Assembly (NCBI GenBank): GCA_029204225.1
Contig: MU832050.1
Coordinates: 1 to 64,000 of the forward strand
From: Diphasiastrum complanatum
Taxonomy: Eukaryota > Streptophyta > Lycopodiopsida > Lycopodiales > Lycopodiaceae
Length of the DNA: 64,000 bases
Direction of reading: 5' to 3'
Shown here: positions 49,201-61,399 of the stretch, piece by piece
Layout: each line of letters begins with the position of its first letter
Numbering within the stretch: position 1 is the first letter of the stretch
Position numbers and translations under genes: made by a program
Notes under the pieces: model-generated
Databases searched by the model: none
Told to the model about the DNA's origin: nothing
The model's input: the letters and a program-made list of their open reading frames with translations, nothing else

Positions 49201-51315
49201 CACAAAATAGGGAAGGCCCAAGGAAGAGGGCCTTCCCCAGCATAAAGTGCTGATTTTTTTTTAAAAAAACTTTACAAAATCATACGATTCCTTTGACTTT
49301 ACTATTTTTAAACATTAGAACCTTATGAATTCATAAGGCTCCTCAAGGCACATTGCGTATGAATTGTGTGAGGCAAGGTGTTCCCCAACTGCACTACAAA
49401 TTTCTTTGAACTTCTTTGGATAATACACAACTCTTCCTAATTCATACTTGCCATGGGGCTTGGAATTTAAAAGACATACTTCCTTTCACGATGAATATCA
49501 TTTTATTTATACCATTCAACTTGATGTTTCATTTTATTTATACCATTCAACTTGATGTTCCAGTCCAGATTTTTCATTTCAATTGAAATGTGCAAAGAGT
49601 TTTGAACCTTATGCTAAACTTGGCCTATTCAATCAGCTCTCGAACTTGAAGGGCATATTTTAATAAACTTGCCTTGAGTTGACATGTAGTAGATATTTAC
49701 CTTGCTTTTGAAAGGCAAAGGCTGGAAGGACATTGCAACTTGAAAATACCATAATTACATCGTACAAAGATGGTAACACAAATGAAAATTCAATACCTTT
49801 CTAAGCCATTTTGAATAAATTTGAAAAGTTGAATACTTCAAGTCACTTCATAAAATAAACACTAACTTCAAGTCACTTCACACAATAAAGCCTAAGTTCT
49901 TCAAAGTGACAAACTAAAACAAAAAAAATGCCTTAATAAAAGTCTAAACCTCTAAACTCGGAACCCATTCCTAGTTCAACGGAAAAAGTTCATGTCCAAA
50001 ACACTTTTCTATTCCCAAAGGTTTAACATTATGTGGGGGACAAGGCCCTTGCATATGTGTTGCTCAATGGCAGAAATTTAAAGGGTGGGGCATAAGCCCC
50101 TTGAGGCTTTTCTTGTGTAATGAGATAGTGTGCTTTTTATTTTGTAATGAGTACTTTTTTATTTAAGTCTTTGAAAATTTGGACCTTTCACCAAAATGTT
50201 TATGAAATAGATAGTGGTTTTATGAAACCATGGTGGGAAATGATGGTGAGTACTCTTGCTGAGCTATAGTAGTGGCAAGACAAGAAGACGACTCATTAGT
50301 TCCCATTATGTGCTCATCAACACACATTATGCAACTTAATATGTCTCAAAAATCTTACCTTAAGAATATGCCAAACAAATGTAGAACTATTAGAGGGGAC
50401 ACATTTTTTAAGGTTCCATCCCATAGGGCCTTGTACATTCTAGTTCGATCTGTGGGGGCTCTATATTTTCAATATTCCATCCATGGGGGCCCGTATTTTC
50501 AAGATTCCATCCATGAGAGCTCCTTATTCTTAAGGCCCAATATGATAGCCAATCATTTGCAAGACAAAATAATTTCTCAATGATTATGTGGTAGGCAGTG
50601 GGGGTCACAAAACTCAATCGAAAATGTCCATTCAGGTAAGATTTGAGATGACACACATTAAAGTGGAGACTTAATGATTGGCTACCACATAGCACATGGA
50701 CCTTTAGAAGGTCCATGTGCTTGCCCACATCAAAATTTTGTCATATGATTGGATGCCCACATAAAGTGTTAGCTTAAGGTTTAGTCCCATCATGTATCAA
50801 TCTCTCATTGGTTGTTCACATGAGAGTTTTAGTGGAAGGTTTTAAGTTTTGGCAAACACGTGTATTTTATGCTATTTAAGGTGGCTCCAAGTTACAAAGA
50901 AAGAATGAGCACTTTGCATTACAAAATCCAAAATTTCACCTGACATCTAGATGTATTGAAGGGTTTCTTTATTGGTATGCTCATAAAGATTTTATTGACA
51001 ACGAGTGATTTTACGATGTAGTAAAGTAGTTGATTGTAGAGAATACTATACAAAATATCTTTTTGTCATATCTTATACAAGTTTTTATCTTCTCAAAAGC
51101 TTTACTTTATTTAATCATGAGTAAGTACAAATTTAGAAGGAATTATTTTTCACAAGAAGTTTAGTGGTGGTTTGGACTCCCGTAACTTTGGAAACAACTA
51201 CCATGAGCATTATTGTGTATTTTATTTATTGCGAGAGTGTTAGTCCAAGGCGTAAAGGGAACAACCTTTGGACCTAGTGAAAACGTCTCCCAAGGTGAAA
51301 TGATGACAAGGACTT
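46261..51315. other. Long AT-rich spacer with small tandem duplications
   Basis: No gene recognised. Short direct duplications: a 22-bp unit GCCACAACCATCxAATGGTGAT at 48759-48802; a 31-bp unit ending ACCATTCAACTTGATGTT at 49498-49560; ACTTCAAGTCACTTCA at 49836 and 49865; and about three 31-34-bp units containing TTCCATCCATGxGxGC at 50412-50545. Confidence 0.45.
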
Positions 51316-53640
51316 CATTTTACTATATCATCAATACCTTTGGATGTGTATATTGTGCACCAAGAGCATGACGCTCCAGGGTGTATATTGAGATTCCACA
51401 AGGACAAAGACTTATGTGACTTCATAGATGCAAAAATTACACTTAAAATGCTTAATAGAGATAAGACTCCTGGCCCTAACGATGTCACACTCGACTTCTT
51501 CCTGGTCCACAAGAATATAGTTGGTCCTGCCCTTCAGCAAGCCATTACGAATGCTCTAAGCATGGGCTCCTTCTCCCCTTCCCTCTCCCAAGGACTGATT
51601 AAACTTATCCCCAAAACTGACTCCCCCTTTTAGGATTTTCGACTACTGTCCCCTGACCATGTTGAACACCTCCTACAAAATCATTGCTAAGGCGATTGTT
51701 AGGAGGATTGCCCCTCTTTTCCCTTCTCATCTATCCAAGAACCAGGCTGGATTTATTAAAGGTAGGGCCCTCTTTGATAATATTCTTAATGTTTGGTCGG
51801 CTATCGATTCTGCTCTTTGGTTTAATTACCACCCACTTCTTCTTAAAATCAATTTTGACAAAGCTTTTGACCGTATTAGTTGGAACTACATTTTTGTTTG
51901 TTGTTCTTCATTCAGTCTCCCTGACTTCTTCTCTAAGTTCATTCATGCTCTCTTTGCTCCTGCCTCCTCCTCTATTCTTTTCCAAGGAGTCCTCTCTCTG
52001 TCCTTCCCTATGGTATCACACAAGGTTGCCTCCTCTCCCCTCTCCTCTTTTTCATTGCTACGGAACCCCTCATTTTTCAAATCCTTAAACTTAAATCCTC
52101 CCATGTCTTCCGCCCCTTCTCTTTCTGTGATGTTCCCATTGGCCCCCAGCTCTTTGGCGATGACTTGTCCTGCATTATTGAGCTACATAATCATTCTGCT
52201 TCACTCCTCCTCCTTCAATTATATAGATTTTGCGACTTCTTTGACTCTCTGATCAACTTGCAAAAATCTGACATTTTTGTATTGTCGCATGATACCCCTC
52301 CTGTTTGGTGTCTAAATCTGGGACTGAATGTCCTTCCTCATGGAACCATTTTTAGATACCTTGGGTTCCCTCTTGGTTCTTCTTTATCTAATAGATACCG
52401 TTTTAATTGGATATTGGAGAAGATCAATAATAAACTGCTTATTTGGAACTCTTCTGACTTATCTTTCCCGGCTAGACTCTTTGTTATCAAACACATCATC
52501 TCCGTCTATTTCACTCACTTTCTTCTCATTTGGTTGCTTCCCCCTTCTCACTCTCTCTCTATTGCTAAATCCTTTGGGAAATTCCTTTGGAATAATCGGC
52601 CTAGTCTTCTTAACTGGGATATTTGTTGGGCTCCTAAGAAGATTGGGGGTTTTGGTCTTCTCAATCCTTCTATTACTTCCCTATCTTTCTCTCTCTCTCC
52701 TTTACAGACGTATCCACTCCAATTTTTCATGCCCTCAAGCTTGGTCCTTGATGATGATAGCTATCCTCCCCCCTTCCTTCATTTCAAGATAACCCTCCCC
52801 AGTCTTATTTTCTTGAGTTCACCCATTCATCTTTTCTCTTCTCCATCTCCCTCTCTCATCTGTTCAAGTCTATCCATAGAGTTCTCATTTCTATGCATGA
52901 GCTTACCTTTTGGACTGGTGGTAGCTCTATTTCTCCTCTGGAATCACCATGGTTTTCCAAAGCGACTACCATCAATTCTAAACGTCTAGCTTTGATTGAA
53001 AATAGATTTTGCCGCAGTTTATCTCGTAAGGGACCGGTTACGTGAAAACACATCATGAACTCCATCTACTCCCTTAGCCTTTCTCGTCTCAAATCTGATC
53101 TTGGGCTTGCCACTCGTGAAACCAGCTTCATTTCCTATGCTTTCTCTCATGGGGACCTTGGGCCTCTTTCCACCTCCACTTCCACGGATTAGTGCAAATT
53201 GTGGCTTTTCAAGGCTTTGGACAAAATTGGTAAAATGTCCTACTCTTCCGTCTTCTCTACCATCAAAGAGCCAAATTTTACTTTCTCTTGGTTTAATGCC
53301 AAGTGGAACCTTTCGGATCCCCCTCACATTTGGAAAGCCAGATTTTGGCGCACTCATGTGTCTCACCTTTTTTTTCATTGCCATGCTTATCTCTGGAAAT
53401 CAGTAACTGATCTCTTCATTGTCCGCTTTTAGACCAGATTCAAAAGATTCATTCATACTGATGTGTTGCTGAAAGATATTATTTTTGACGATTTGAAGAC
53501 TAACGTTTTTTGGTAATGCATTAGGAGTATCACTCTATGGAACACTTGGTTAGAAAGAAATAGTAGAGAATTTGGGAATGGTGATTTTATCATCTCCCCC
53601 TTCTACTTTTAAAAGATGTTGATAAACTTGTGCTTTGTTG
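51316..53640 (+). mobile_element. Decayed LINE (L1-type) ORF2
   Basis: The middle and 3' part of a plant LINE ORF2, spread over several frames. RT motifs: MLNRDKTPGPNDVTLDFF, GLIKLIPKTD, LNTSYKIIAKAIVRRI, NQAGFIKGRALFDNIL, LLKINFDKAFDRISWNYIF (first Asp) and LFGDDLSCII, which stands for the usual FADDTxxF. After the RT come YLGFPLGSSLSNRYRF, LIWNSSDLSFPARLFVIKHI, WAPKKIGGFGLLNP and, near the end, SITLWNTWLERNSREFGN, the C-terminal signature of this family. The endonuclease domain is missing upstream (5' truncation or decay), and no clear A-tail was found. Confidence 0.85.
51659..52989 (+). pseudogene. LINE reverse transcriptase domain
   Basis: Two overlapping open frames, 51659-52252 and 52165-52989, carry the RT palm, thumb and connection regions listed for the element; the switch falls near the GDDLS box at about 52155. 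A stop at about 51632 separates them from the fingers region at 51340-51633. Non-LTR RTs prime on nicked target DNA. The frame changes, the altered catalytic box and the missing endonuclease make activity very unlikely. Confidence 0.82.
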
Positions 53641-54109
53641 GAGGGTTTTCGTATCTCGAGGCAACTCTAACCATAGTTAATAAGTGAGAGGAATTTGGCA
53701 CCTTACGTGTGTAAGTCCAACCCGATGATCACATATTTATTTGATTAGTTAGAAGTTAATTAAAGGAATTTAGGCCTTTTGTGAGAATTAAATGTCACAA
53801 GGCCTAATAGTCAAGTTAGTGAATAAAAAGGGCTCCCCCCAAAATTCCAATCTCACATAATAAGGGAGGTGGAGATTGGCCAATAGGATTTGAGGCCAAA
53901 GCCCTAAAATCGATTATATATAGTGGTACTTTATGATTCATTTGACATGTCCATTTCAATAAAAGCAGGTTGAAAATCTTACAAATTGAAATCAGATGTC
54001 CTTGCCTTCTTTCTTGTTCCATCTCTCATGCTTTATTTGGATCTTTATGTTCATTGGATCTGCTGATTGTTGGGATTGATCATTTCTTATACTTTTTGTG
54101 AGAGAAAAG
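53641..54109. other. Spacer between LINE and Penelope-like element
   Basis: No feature recognised. Confidence 0.4.
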
Positions 54110-55272
54110 AGAGAGAGATATACACAATTTCACATAGTTCCTCTTGACAAAGCAAGACCAAACCCTTTGAAGCCTTTATTCATAAACCAACAAGGTACAG
54201 TAAAGCTGAAAAGTAAAATACAGTACAATAAAGCACCATATAGCTTAACCACTCTCAAAACGTCCAGCTGATACCTGCCACCATCCCACAACACAAAACC
54301 GCACGAGTTAGTATAGTGGGGAAGACAGGTGCCATAGCTGAACGTTAGTTGTTATCCATGTCCAAAAGAATTTATACTACTTATCAGCATAAATAGCATT
54401 TTAAAACATAGTCCAGTCTTCCCAAACACAAAGACGATTTTCTAGAGATAGGCCAAGCCCCTCCATTACCGTATCAGGACGAGTGCCATGCTGATCAGTT
54501 TTTGGGCATTGGTCCGTATCAGTTCATTTCGTTTATAGCAAAAGTATGAAAAGTTTTTATTGTATACATTGCTTATCGCTAAAAGAAATGGTGTGAACAC
54601 GTGTGCCGGTGTCAGAGCAAATCCATGCCATTCTAACCCTGGTGACTTAAGAAACGTCATGCACTACTGTCCATACTCCTAAGCATATCCATGCTTTTCA
54701 GTCGTATCTCACCATAATCTGATATGACAACTAAATGGGTAATAAATTTGCACAAGCCATGGTTGAATAGTGTGGTTACGAGTGAACTTACGTTTATTGT
54801 AACTCCATATCCAACCCGTGGTTTTTTAAGACCTTGTATCAAATAGGCTTCATTTTATTGATGAGGTTCTCATGGTTTTTACAAGGTATTAGGGCAGATC
54901 CGTGCCATTCTAATCCTTTTGTAAGAACCGTTTATCTTACGCAAATCCATGTTGTCCAAGATAATTTGAGGAGAAACCTTGCTTCGAGACAACATGGGTG
55001 TCATTATACGCAAAAAATTTAGTCAAACTGAGTAGAAACCAACTAAATTCTGTATTTAGGATCATTATTAGTCACCTAAAATGGAATATATTTGTGAAGA
55101 GACACCTTACCTTTCGAGCATAGGTGATTCTTGCAAAATCTAAAAATTGTTCGAAAAACTCATACCTGGATGATTGTAGCAATGGTTTCTTGTGAGGATG
55201 CCATGTTTAGTCCCTCGAGTGCTCTTGCCTGCCTTAGACTTAAACCGTTCATAATGTTATTGTCAGCTATTG
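54110..55272 (-). repeat. Downstream pseudo-LTR copy
   Basis: Matches 60301-61382 nearly base for base (for example ACACAATTTCACATAGTTCC, GATCAGTTTTTGG, GGGCAGATCCGTGCCATTC). It contains about 110 bp (near 54566-54675) that the other copy lacks, and lacks about 20 bp that the other copy has near 61106. Confidence 0.93.
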
Positions 55273-55882
55273 TGAAAGCGATAATAAGCACGTTAAGGAG
55301 AGCCTACCACTCATTGCTTATACAAGTCTGAAGCATGGTTTAATGTGCAAATGCTTATAGCTTTATGGTTCGAAACTTAACCTAATCGAAAATGAAGATA
55401 GTAGTAATATTCGATGCTACAAAGAGCGCAAGTTTTATTTGTTGGTGCTTAGACACAGTAGTATTCCCTTTGAAATAGCAGTCATTCAAAAGTATGATAG
55501 CAAAACAAGTTACAGCACGAGGTATACTAATCATAATTAGAACGTGCCAGTGTCTGAGTTGTATCTTTTGAATAATAGCATGATACTACAATGGCTTCAT
55601 CTCTGGAGTATGTATGTAACCTTTCGTTACTTAAGGAACAAGCAAACATTCATACTGTCCTTTGAAGGATAGTAAAGCCTATTGTAAACTGTAGTTATCA
55701 AACCAAAATTTCATCTTTTCATATCTATGATAAGGAGTTTGAATCCATTCAACCATTCATGAGGTAAGAAGTGCTTCATCGTTGGTCATTAAGAAGCATT
55801 TGTCTCAACCTACCATATGTGATGCATACCTATCATTATCATGCTTTACAAAGTATGTGGAAGGAAGCATCGGTTCGTCGTT

Positions 55883-56110
55883 GGTCCATCACTGGACAGC
55901 TTACCATATAAACCCATTTTTTGAGTGTCTTGCTCAAGATACATCGTTGTAGGTCCATCGTTGGACAACAACTCATATATCTTCAACAAGCTTCTCCATA
56001 GTTGAGCAAGCTTCATCGTTGGTCCATCGCTGGACAACGGATATTACTTGAAGAAAATGCCATACAAAAAATGTGTATGAACCCTTGTTGATCCATCGCT
56101 GGACAGCGGA
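55883..56110 (-). repeat. Four units spaced exactly 69 bp apart
   Basis: A core GGTCCATCGCTGGAC, able to form a TCCA/TGGA hairpin, starts at 55883, 55952, 56021 and 56090: three intervals of exactly 69 bp. On the minus strand one frame reads L-S-S/N-D-G-P/S-T at the start of each 23-residue unit, with one stop in the chain; the residues between the cores are hardly conserved. A decayed relative (CATCGTTGGTCATT) is near 55777. It lies between the RT and the downstream pseudo-LTR. Confidence 0.85.
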
Positions 56111-56487
56111 TTCATACCATCACGTTTATCACCCAGAAAGCTCATATGTAACAAAGAGATGAAAGCAAAGCTATGAAACGGGCAAAACCACATATCGCAA
56201 AGTAGAAGCAGATGACTTCAAGCCATGGAGGGCGCCATCTCTATCATGAGCATATCTTCCAAACTTCTTCTCACCGTATAGTAGAAAAAACTCATTCAAG
56301 AACATGCTACATATAGTGGTTCCGTAGGAAGTATCGTGGAAGCTCCCTTTTAGCCAAAATTGGTGGGAAAATATTTTTTGAAAAGTATCATATATGGATC
56401 GGTTGGCAACAAAGTTTAGGACCATCAAATCGCATATGTTTATTTATAGCAAGGTCAAGGGTGGTAACTTTTGATAAAGAAGAGTCC

Positions 56488-56681
<194 letters not shown>

Positions 56682-58570
56682 ACCCACCAACCGACCCGCA
56701 GCTTCTGAATCCCTTAGGGGGTAGCCGTAAGGGATAGCCACCATCAGACCTTTAATACATTGTGGTAGATCATAGGACAAACCTGGAAAAGTATTAGTCA
56801 AAAGCAGTTTGTTAATGATAAGGCAAAGCTTTTCCCTCATAAAACCACTTTTCTGAAAATCGTTCAGCAAGATTGCTACCTCTTTTATAAAAGTGTCGTG
56901 ATCGTTGCAACAATACATAGCAGAAATAACCTGGGAGATAATTATTTTGTACGAGTTGTAGACTGGCCTATTGGAAGCCAGATGTATGTACTGTAAGTAT
57001 TGAAAAGGTAAGTCTCTTCTTCTATCAAACTTTGAGAGCTGATAAACACAGGTGCCATGATTAAAAGTAATCAAAATGTTTAAAAAACTAGTGGTGTTTG
57101 CTTCACAAGACTTTTCTTCAATATCAAGAAATTCTAGAGGATAAATCTAGAACGGGTTATCTAGTTTTCTAATATGATTTTTATCCATAAATGCATCAAT
57201 ATTGGGATTATTAATGAAGCAAATGTCATCAGTATATCTAAACGAGTGACTGAAAATATTCATAGCTTTTTTGAGACCTAACTTGGCTAGTCTCTTAATA
57301 AATTGAGCTTCAAAGAACGCAAGATACTAGTTACACCAAGTAGGTGAGCATGAAAAACCCATCGGTATACCACGAGTCTGTCTCCAGGTTTTGTTTCCTA
57401 ACATGACAGTACAATTGTCTATTAGGTGGGCATTCCACAAGCATAAGAGATTTTTATCGATATTGTACCACCCTTCCGACTTTTTATTTTCCCATGACCA
57501 TTTAAAGGCGTCCCTTTCTTGTTCCCACTTGAAACTCAGAAACATCTTATTAGAATGTTTGAACGCATATGTAATGGATCTATTCATGATAGTTTTCAAC
57601 CCATCAGTGCCATCTAAAGGTATGTTTTCATAGCACTTAGAGATATCTGCAACCCATACATTGGTAATCTTTGATGGTAGATTGAGATAAGAATCGATCG
57701 AGGACTTGCACTGCCAAAATAAGCATGTATCCACATTTAGGATATCTTGTATGTTTTTGCCTTAAGGCCTGCACCTTCCTTGAGGAATGGTGATAGCATA
57801 CCAAGAGCTCCTATTAGGAATTTTGCGAGTTTGGTAAAGCAACAGTCATGCGCATTGGTAATCCATCTAAAAGATTCCTTGTGGGCTTTGTACGTACATA
57901 GTAGATATGGCAAAGAGTTGTTCCCCACGAAGATGTTGGGTAAAAACCCAGTTAGCTTTTCCATGACATAGTGATAGTTTCCGTAACAAAGTTTTCTTGA
58001 TCATTAGGAAAGGGGCTGAAGTCAGGACTGTTAAGCCTATCTAGGGCAAGCCTTCGTACAAGGAATTTACATATGAAACTAAGAGTGTGTTGTGCCTTGT
58101 CAATGCCATTGATGTAGAGCAGATTTGCGAGCCATAATCTTTTATTTTTAGCAGTTTGTATTTTTGCAGTTTTGTCCTTATTGCCATATAGACAGGTTCT
58201 TTTTTTGATAAATTCCATGGCAATGTTTTTACAGAAAGTCGCATGCTTCCTTGTAGTTTCTTCATTTTAATGTTCATGCGTAGGCAAGAGTTTGATTAAT
58301 TTGAACCATCCATCATAAAGTTCAGAAGCCACCTCATTCATATTATTTTTTCTTAAGGTAATATGATTGAGACCCATCTCTAAAGATTTACGTAAAATCG
58401 GAAAACAATATTGCTATCCGTAGAAATAACATGCCCAAATTTATTTGCAACAAAATTCTTGAATCTATTAAGAGATAAGCATTCACATGAATGTAAGTTT
58501 TCTATGTCAAAATCACAGAAAAAATCATAAGAAAAATACCAATCACTTTTGACACTTGGTAGGTAAGTCC
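56682..58570 (-). pseudogene. Penelope-type reverse transcriptase
   Basis: From the N-terminal side on the minus strand: LEMGLNHITLRKNNMNEVAS (58370 region), KNKRLWLANLLYINGIDKAQ, LPYLLCTYKAHKESFRWITN, VWVADISKCYENIPLDG (first catalytic Asp), RQTRGIPMGFSCSPTWCN, then stop, YLAFFEAQFIKRLAKLGL, the catalytic SFRYTDDICFINNP, stop, and KFDRRRDLPFQYLQYIHLAS, SNRPVYNSYKIIISQVI, NKLLLTNTFPGLSYD. FDxRRDLPF and SNRP after the Y-x-D-D box, and PMGFSCSP, mark the Penelope/telomerase-related RT group rather than LTR, LINE or group II RTs. The two stops (57325 and 57150 regions) are single-base changes; frame changes lie near 58400 and 57960-57735. Penelope RTs prime on target DNA 3' ends. Confidence 0.85.
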
Positions 58571-58866
58571 AACCAAATGTATATCATGAAAGCATTCATC
58601 TACGACAGCGAATAGTCTGAATAAAACATGAGCGTAAAAAGTCTTCACATGGATTGCTTCAAAAACTCTATTGCAGTAACATTGATGTAAAAAAGAGCTC
58701 CCTGAATCACTGCTAGTGGTCAGCTATAGACGTCCCATCGCTGAGATATTGACTTCTCTCCTTTCTGTCCTTTCCCCATCCTGCACATCGATTAATCCAG
58801 ATAAAAATTCAGCCTTTTGATAGGTAGGTCGCTCTTTGTGCTACTTTGCCCTTCCTTTCCAGTAAA

Positions 58867-60111
58867 TCATCTTCTCTTCCCTGTCCCAGATGCAGATACT
58901 ACGGAGTTTGGATTGTTGAGATTAAAATTGCCCGTTCTTTTGCTTGTGTTTTGAAAGTATTTATCCTGGAGAGTGGAAAAGCTTGGTCGTTTAAGGAGAC
59001 ACTCTATCTCTCGTACGTTTTCAGCATCGCCAAGGTGTGATAAGAGTTTGGCAGAAGAATCTTTGGCAAGCTCAATAGAGGCATCAACCATGTACTTTCG
59101 AATGAAAAGAAAGGTAAGGTGTGCCTTAACCACATCTCTGGCGGGCTTATGTAGCCATAGAAGAAAGCATTCATTTGGTTTTGGAGAGAAGCACCAAGGA
59201 AGAACTTGCCTAGGTTGTTCATCATATACCAAATGGCGTGGTCAAACCAGATAATGGACGAATTGTTTTTGCATTTATCACCACATCTACATTTAAAGAA
59301 TGCTCGCTTCCAGTTCCAGATTTTGCTTGGTGAAGGTTCATCTTATTAAAGCCAGTCTCAAAGTGTCCTCTGATTCTGGCCCAAGTTTGCTCAAAAGGGC
59401 AATGGGAAGGCTCAAATTTGTTCATGCGAATAACAGTATCAAAGGCTACCGGAGCTTCAAGAGAAGGATTTTTGTGTAAAGCAACGGACTTACAAACTTC
59501 TATTTCTTTTTCAGTAAGATGTGACATCAAGATCCAGAGGTTGATAGGCACAGGGGCAAGAAAATGGACAGTGGGAAGGCTCCGAAGCTTATAGGCAGAA
59601 AAGGCAGATTTGAACTCAATAGTTTCTGCTGGGTACAAAATAGATTTGACAGTTCTTGGATTGGCAGAAGTCATATGAAGATTGGTCACCAATATCACAG
59701 ATATCTTGAGAAAACAATTCAAGCTGGGAAGCCCTGTCCTCATCAAGCCCATCTAAAAAAGACCAAAGGGTGTGGTAAAAGCGGTGCATCAGAGGAAGTA
59801 TGTGGCACATCAACAGAAGAATTACCATTCTCATTCTCAAGGCATGAAAAGACTTTCCTAATATGTAGATTGAAAAATCTTTTATTTTCTTCAAATCTTT
59901 CAACAAATTCATTGAGCCGGCCATATAGATCTTCTGCCAGACTCAAAGTATCCTTCTTTTTAACAAACTCCAGATAGATCCTAACCCAATCCAAAGTCCC
60001 CAACAGATCAGTCAAACATAAAACCTTATCTTCAGGTCCAGCAGAAGAACAAGTAGCCCTATCAGTGCCAATGATAAAAAATGCATCATTACGACCTTTT
60101 TCATACAACAA
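58867..60111 (-). pseudogene. Unknown coding region upstream of the Penelope-type RT
   Basis: Three successive minus-strand open frames (60111-59743, 59752-59222, 59232-58867) overlap by about 10 bp each, as one old frame broken by two frameshifts would. The text is protein-like (LNEFVERFEENKRFFNLHIR; VIRMNKFEPSHCPFEQTWAR; MVDASIELAKDSSAKLLSHL) but I recognise no domain: no GIY-YIG, zinc finger or coiled coil. It probably encoded an N-terminal domain of about 400 residues or a separate ORF of the element. It could also be unrelated sequence caught in the array. Confidence 0.45.
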
Positions 60112-60300
60112 ATAAGCGTCTGAATAAAATGGTTAGGTGGAGGTAGGGGCTCCCCATAACCCAAAAGAGCAACATCTTGAAACCATCCTGTGGACTAAAA
60201 CATGAAAAAAGACATTTGTTAGCTTATGAACCGGATAAAAGGTAAGGGTTTAGTACTATCCCAACCAAGGAATAGTCGAAGTTACACCACAAGGATGCAT

Positions 60301-61382
60301 AGAGAGAGATACACAATTTCACATAGTTCCTCTTGACAAAACAAGAACAAACCCTTTGAAGCCTTTATTCATAAACCAACAAGGTACAATAAAGCTGAAA
60401 AGTAAAATACAGTACATTAAAGTACCATATAGCATAACCACTCTCAAAACGTCTAGCTAATACCTGCCACCATCCCACAACACAAAACCGCACGAGTTAG
60501 TACATTGGAGAAGACAAGTGTCATAGTTGAGCATTAGTTGTTATCCATGTCCAAAAGAAGTTATACTACTTATCAACATAAATAGCATTTTAAAACATAG
60601 TCCAGTCTTCCCAAACACAAAGATGATTTTCTAGCAATAGGCCAAGCCCCTCCGTTACCGTATCAAGACGAGTGCCATGCTGATCAGTTTTTGGACATTG
60701 GTCCATATCAGTTCATTTTGTTTACAACAAAAGTATGAAAAGTTTTCACCGTATATATTGCTTATACTCCTGGGCATATCCATGCTTTCTAGTCATATCT
60801 CACCATAATCTGATATGACAACTGAATGGGTAATAAATTTGCATAAGCCATGGTTGAATAGTGTAGTTACGAGTGAACTTACGTTTATCGTAACTTTATA
60901 TCCAACCCGTGGTTTTTTAAGACCTTGTATCGAATAGGCTTCATTTAGTTGATGAGGTTCTCATGGTTTTTACAAGTTATTAGGGCAGATCCGTGCCATT
61001 CTAATCCTTTTGTAAGAACCATTTATCTTACACAAATCCATGTTGTCCAAGATAATTTGAGGAGGAACCTTGCTTCGGGACAGCGTGGCTGTCATTATAC
61101 GTAGAAAATTTTCATTATTTATGAAGTGATATAGTCGAACTGAGTAGAAACCAACTAAATTTTGTATTTAGGATCATTATTAGTCACCTGGGGAATGGAA
61201 TATATTTGTGAAGAGACACCTTACCTTTCAAGCATAGGTGATGCTTGCAAAATCTAAAAACTCGGAAAACTCATACCTGGATGATTGTAGCAGTGGTTTC
61301 TTGTGAGGATGCCATGCTTAGTCTCTCGAGTGCTCTTGCCTTTCTTAGACTTAAACCGTTCATAATGTTATTGTCAGCTATT
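60301..61382 (-). repeat. Upstream pseudo-LTR copy
   Basis: Direct repeat of 54110-55272. Deletes about 110 bp after ATTGCTTAT (near 60764). The shared sequence stops at TTGTCAGCTATT on both right sides. Confidence 0.93.
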
Positions 61383-61399
61383 TACTTTCTGTTCCTTTG

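Noticed and set aside
55846-56110. CRISPR-like array from the evenly spaced 69-bp units
   Set aside because: The repeat core is only about 15 bp, the spacers are too long for the core, the host is a plant, and the pattern fits a decayed tandem repeat in a retroelement.
56171-56428. GIY-YIG endonuclease downstream of the Penelope-type RT
   Set aside because: The minus-strand frame has no G-[IL]-Y...Y-[IV]-G pair or the following R/E motifs; it does not read as an endonuclease.
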